A model generated the notes under the pieces. The model saw only the letters and a list, made by a program, of their open reading frames with translations, made no database searches and had not been told where the DNA came from. Positions 61,731 through 64,000 of a stretch of DNA of 64,000 bases are shown here, piece after piece (position 1 is the stretch's first letter; every line of letters begins with the position of its first letter). Origin of the DNA: DATFVA01 sp963764235 (GTDB lineage: Bacteria; Bacteroidota; Ignavibacteria; Ignavibacteriales; Ignavibacteriaceae); contig CAVXRO010000011.1 in the NCBI GenBank assembly GCA_963764235.1, positions 1 to 64,000 on the forward strand. Direction: 5' to 3'. A program made the translations under genes and the position numbers.

Positions 61731-64000
61731 ATGAAAAATAAACATTCAAATATCTTCTGGTACTTAATGACCAGTCTTGTGTTGTTCATTTCGTATTTAT
61801 CTTCCCCTGGTTATGCACAAAGGAATTACCTTTTCGAAAATATTTCAATTCCTGAAGGACTTTCGAACTCTACAGTCAATTATATCTTTCAGGATAGCAA
61901 CGGGCTTATCTGGATTTCAACTAATGACGGTCTTAACAGGTATGATGGAAATAATATTAAAGTATTTAGAAACGATCCAAATGATTCCACTACAATACCA
62001 ACTAATGACTGCTACGCTATTGCTGAGGATGCAGAAGGATTTATCTGGATTGGTGTATCAAATAACATTATCACAAAATACGATCCGAAAAATGAAACTT
62101 TTCACAGCTATCACCTGGAAACTGCCGGTGTCACTAAAATATCTTATTCTTATTCTGCACTATTAGATTCAAAAGGAAATTTATGGTTTGGATCCACATA
62201 TCACGGGATACAAAAATTCAACAAATCAAAAAATAAGTTTGAACAGATACACCTCGACGCTAATAATAAAAATGCGCAATGGGGTAATATCTATGGTATA
62301 TATGAATTAAAGAATGGAAATATCTTAGCTGCCGATTATGCAAACGGTATAAAAATATACAACGAAAAGCTTAATTTATTTCAGCCGTATTTTCTCAATG
62401 CAAATTTTAACCCGAATGAAATTCAGATTATTTATGAAGACGTATCAGGAAATATCTGGCTTGGCGGCAGAAATCAATTAATAAAATATTCGCCTTCTCA
62501 TGATACTACTGAAGATTTCAATTTATTCAGCCTGATTAAAAACCCTACTAATTATGATAACATCACGGGAATAATTCAGGATGATGAAGGTTACTTATGG
62601 GCAAGCGTTTATTCGCAGGGGCTGTATAGAATTAATCCCAAGACAAAAAACATCGAAAGAATTAATTATAGTAATAATGAAGTAAACACCTATGGGCGGG
62701 ATGTTATTAATAATGTTTATAAAGATAAATACGGCGTTATATGGCTTGGTATATGGGGGAAAGGCCTTATCAAATTTGACCCGCTTAGAGAGCCATTTAA
62801 TTTTTATAAGTTGTTTACCGGGGATATCGCAAGTTCCGGTGCAAATTTTCCAACAGTATTTGCGGGTTCACCTCAGAGTAACGAAATAACTATTGGAACA
62901 TCTGAAAGGGGCTTATTTATTTACGATCCTGAAAATCATAAGTTAAATAATATAAAATTCAATATTAACAATTCTACTGTTACAGAGGGGAATATAAATA
63001 TTCAGGGTCTTGCTGTTGATAAGGAGGGTAATAAATGGTTTGCATATAATAACCTTGGTCTGCACAAAATTGATAAGAATAATTTACTAAGTACTTATCC
63101 ATCACCTAATAAAAACAACACTTCAAGTTATTATATAAACTCCATAAAAATTGGTTTATCGGGTAATATCTGGATGGCCTCAAGACAGGGATTTGAGAAA
63201 TATTATCCCGCCCAAAATAAATATACATTCTTACCTACGATCATGACTAAACCAATGAGTAAGACGCTTTCGCAAAAAATACATGAAATAGCCGGCGCAC
63301 AGGAACCGATAGCTTCCATATTAAAAGTTGGTGAAGCATCAAATCTGGAAAAAACATTCACCCTGAATTCTGATCAAAAAGTTTTGATAATTGGTCTCGG
63401 TGAGGGTCAAATGGATGTCGGCGTTGGTCTTTCAGATGCCGGATCACTCTTAAGCGAAGATGGCAGGACAATCTGGTCGATGAATGATTTATTTAAAACA
63501 TTTAATGACGGGGGAGGATTTAAAAACCGGATTGCGCTTGGATGTTTCAATTTAAAAAAGGGAGACTACAAAATTACATACGCCACAGATGTGGGTCATT
63601 CCTACGGGAACTGGAATGTAATTCCGCCCCCTGATTCTTTATGGTATGGAATTCAGGTATTGAGTTTATATGAATCTGATTATAACAGCATACGTCAAAT
63701 GAATGAAAAAGAGATTAATTCAGACAAATATATGCCATTGGAAATAGGTACAAGTATTGAATTTAGCAAACGGTTCGATAATGTTCTTTGGTTAGGTTCT
63801 ACCCAAAGCGGATTTTTTAAATATGATTTAGCAACAGGAAATTTTAAGCAATATAATTTCGACTCCCTAAATGTTAGTTCTCTAAACAATTATATTAATT
63901 GCATTTTTGAAGATAGAGAAGGAATAGTCTGGATTGCGACAGCAAACAGTTTATTAAGATTTGATCCCGCTACTGAAAAAATTAATAAGTTTGATCAGAA
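61731..64000 (+). CDS. Beta-propeller sensor protein (runs off the window), with an inserted domain
   Basis: An open frame from ATG 61731, 10 nt after the FIST kinase stop, continuing past the window end (756 codons seen). A signal peptide (NIFWYLMTSLVLFISYLS, cut near GYAQ) precedes reg_prop blades: LSNSTVNYIFQDSNGLIWIS, NDGLNRYDG, FIWIGVSNN, LWFGSTYHG, IWLGGRNQ and, near the end, IVWIATANS. Around residues 510-650 a non-propeller segment interrupts the blades (FTLNSDQKVLIIGLGEGQM, GDYKITYATDVGHSYGNWN, DSLWYGIQVLSL), which looks like a beta-sandwich insert. The missing C-terminus should hold Y_Y_Y, TM and kinase domains. Tight spacing suggests co-transcription with the FIST kinase. Confidence 0.85.
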   Translation, partial: MKNKHSNIFWYLMTSLVLFISYLSSPGYAQRNYLFENISIPEGLSNSTVNYIFQDSNGLIWISTNDGLNRYDGNNIKVFRNDPNDSTTIPTNDCYAIAEDAEGFIWIGVSNNIITKYDPKNETFHSYHLETAGVTKISYSYSALLDSKGNLWFGSTYHGIQKFNKSKNKFEQIHLDANNKNAQWGNIYGIYELKNGNILAADYANGIKIYNEKLNLFQPYFLNANFNPNEIQIIYEDVSGNIWLGGRNQLIKYSPSHDTTEDFNLFSLIKNPTNYDNITGIIQDDEGYLWASVYSQGLYRINPKTKNIERINYSNNEVNTYGRDVINNVYKDKYGVIWLGIWGKGLIKFDPLREPFNFYKLFTGDIASSGANFPTVFAGSPQSNEITIGTSERGLFIYDPENHKLNNIKFNINNSTVTEGNINIQGLAVDKEGNKWFAYNNLGLHKIDKNNLLSTYPSPNKNNTSSYYINSIKIGLSGNIWMASRQGFEKYYPAQNKYTFLPTIMTKPMSKTLSQKIHEIAGAQEPIASILKVGEASNLEKTFTLNSDQKVLIIGLGEGQMDVGVGLSDAGSLLSEDGRTIWSMNDLFKTFNDGGGFKNRIALGCFNLKKGDYKITYATDVGHSYGNWNVIPPPDSLWYGIQVLSLYESDYNSIRQMNEKEINSDKYMPLEIGTSIEFSKRFDNVLWLGSTQSGFFKYDLATGNFKQYNFDSLNVSSLNNYINCIFEDREGIVWIATANSLLRFDPATEKINKFDQ

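Overview
The window looks like a chromosomal segment of a member of the Ignavibacteriota (Ignavibacterium/Melioribacter-like, Bacteroidota-Chlorobiota group). The evidence is six large secreted proteins ending in a type IX secretion (T9SS) sorting domain with the YPNPFNP motif, BNR/Asp-box repeat proteins carrying a shared VELTSFTA-type module, beta-propeller sensor kinases of the hybrid two-component type, and A+T-biased coding with several TTG starts. I saw no tRNA, rRNA or CRISPR array.

Region 1 (1-7.0 kb, all minus strand) is a surface-polysaccharide cluster: sugar epimerase, FkbM methyltransferase, two glycosyltransferases, a hexapeptide acyltransferase, a Wzy-like polymerase, a Wzx-like flippase and a second, intact FkbM methyltransferase. 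Almost everything below about 5.6 kb is broken by single-base indels, several of them in homopolymers, so the genes are listed as broken; sequencing error is as likely as decay. An intact cysQ follows. At 8.0-8.6 kb a small GIY-YIG nuclease gene is bracketed by copies of a 12-base motif, and its stop codon lies in an array of five 52-bp hairpin repeats, which suggests a REP-like mobile unit.

Region 2 (8.8-29 kb) carries T9SS cargo (BNR proteins, an M14 carboxypeptidase, a carboxypeptidase-regulatory-like protein), a NarX/NarL-type two-component pair, an S9 peptidase and a compressed toxin-antitoxin graveyard at 15.9-16.55 kb. Two cargo genes are frameshifted. Intergenic spaces hold short-period purine-rich repeats (7- and 8-mers, GCAGAGGGCAAA-like runs, CAAGGAAAAAGG modules, GC-rich palindromes), in nearly every case in the same orientation.

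Region 3 (29-44.9 kb) has an AbiEii-type toxin with its partner, an AAA ATPase, an outer-membrane protein, wecB, a lipocalin, a LemA/DUF2207 pair (DUF2207 frameshifted), a T9SS protein with a duplicated domain, a CDF-like membrane protein, an AlkZ-like winged-helix protein and an ACT-domain protein.

Region 4 (45-64 kb) begins with a three-gene minus-strand operon that I cannot match to a described system: a helical, possibly sigma-like protein, a small soluble protein, and a membrane protein with a Lon-protease-like domain followed by a TM helix and an extracytoplasmic FG-GAP-like domain. It is divergent from a giant hybrid sensor kinase/AraC regulator, with a 32-bp tandem repeat in the shared upstream region. 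After that come small secreted proteins (NTF2-like, YceI, RidA-like), a FIST-domain histidine kinase with five tandem about 186-residue sensor units, and a propeller sensor that runs off the window.
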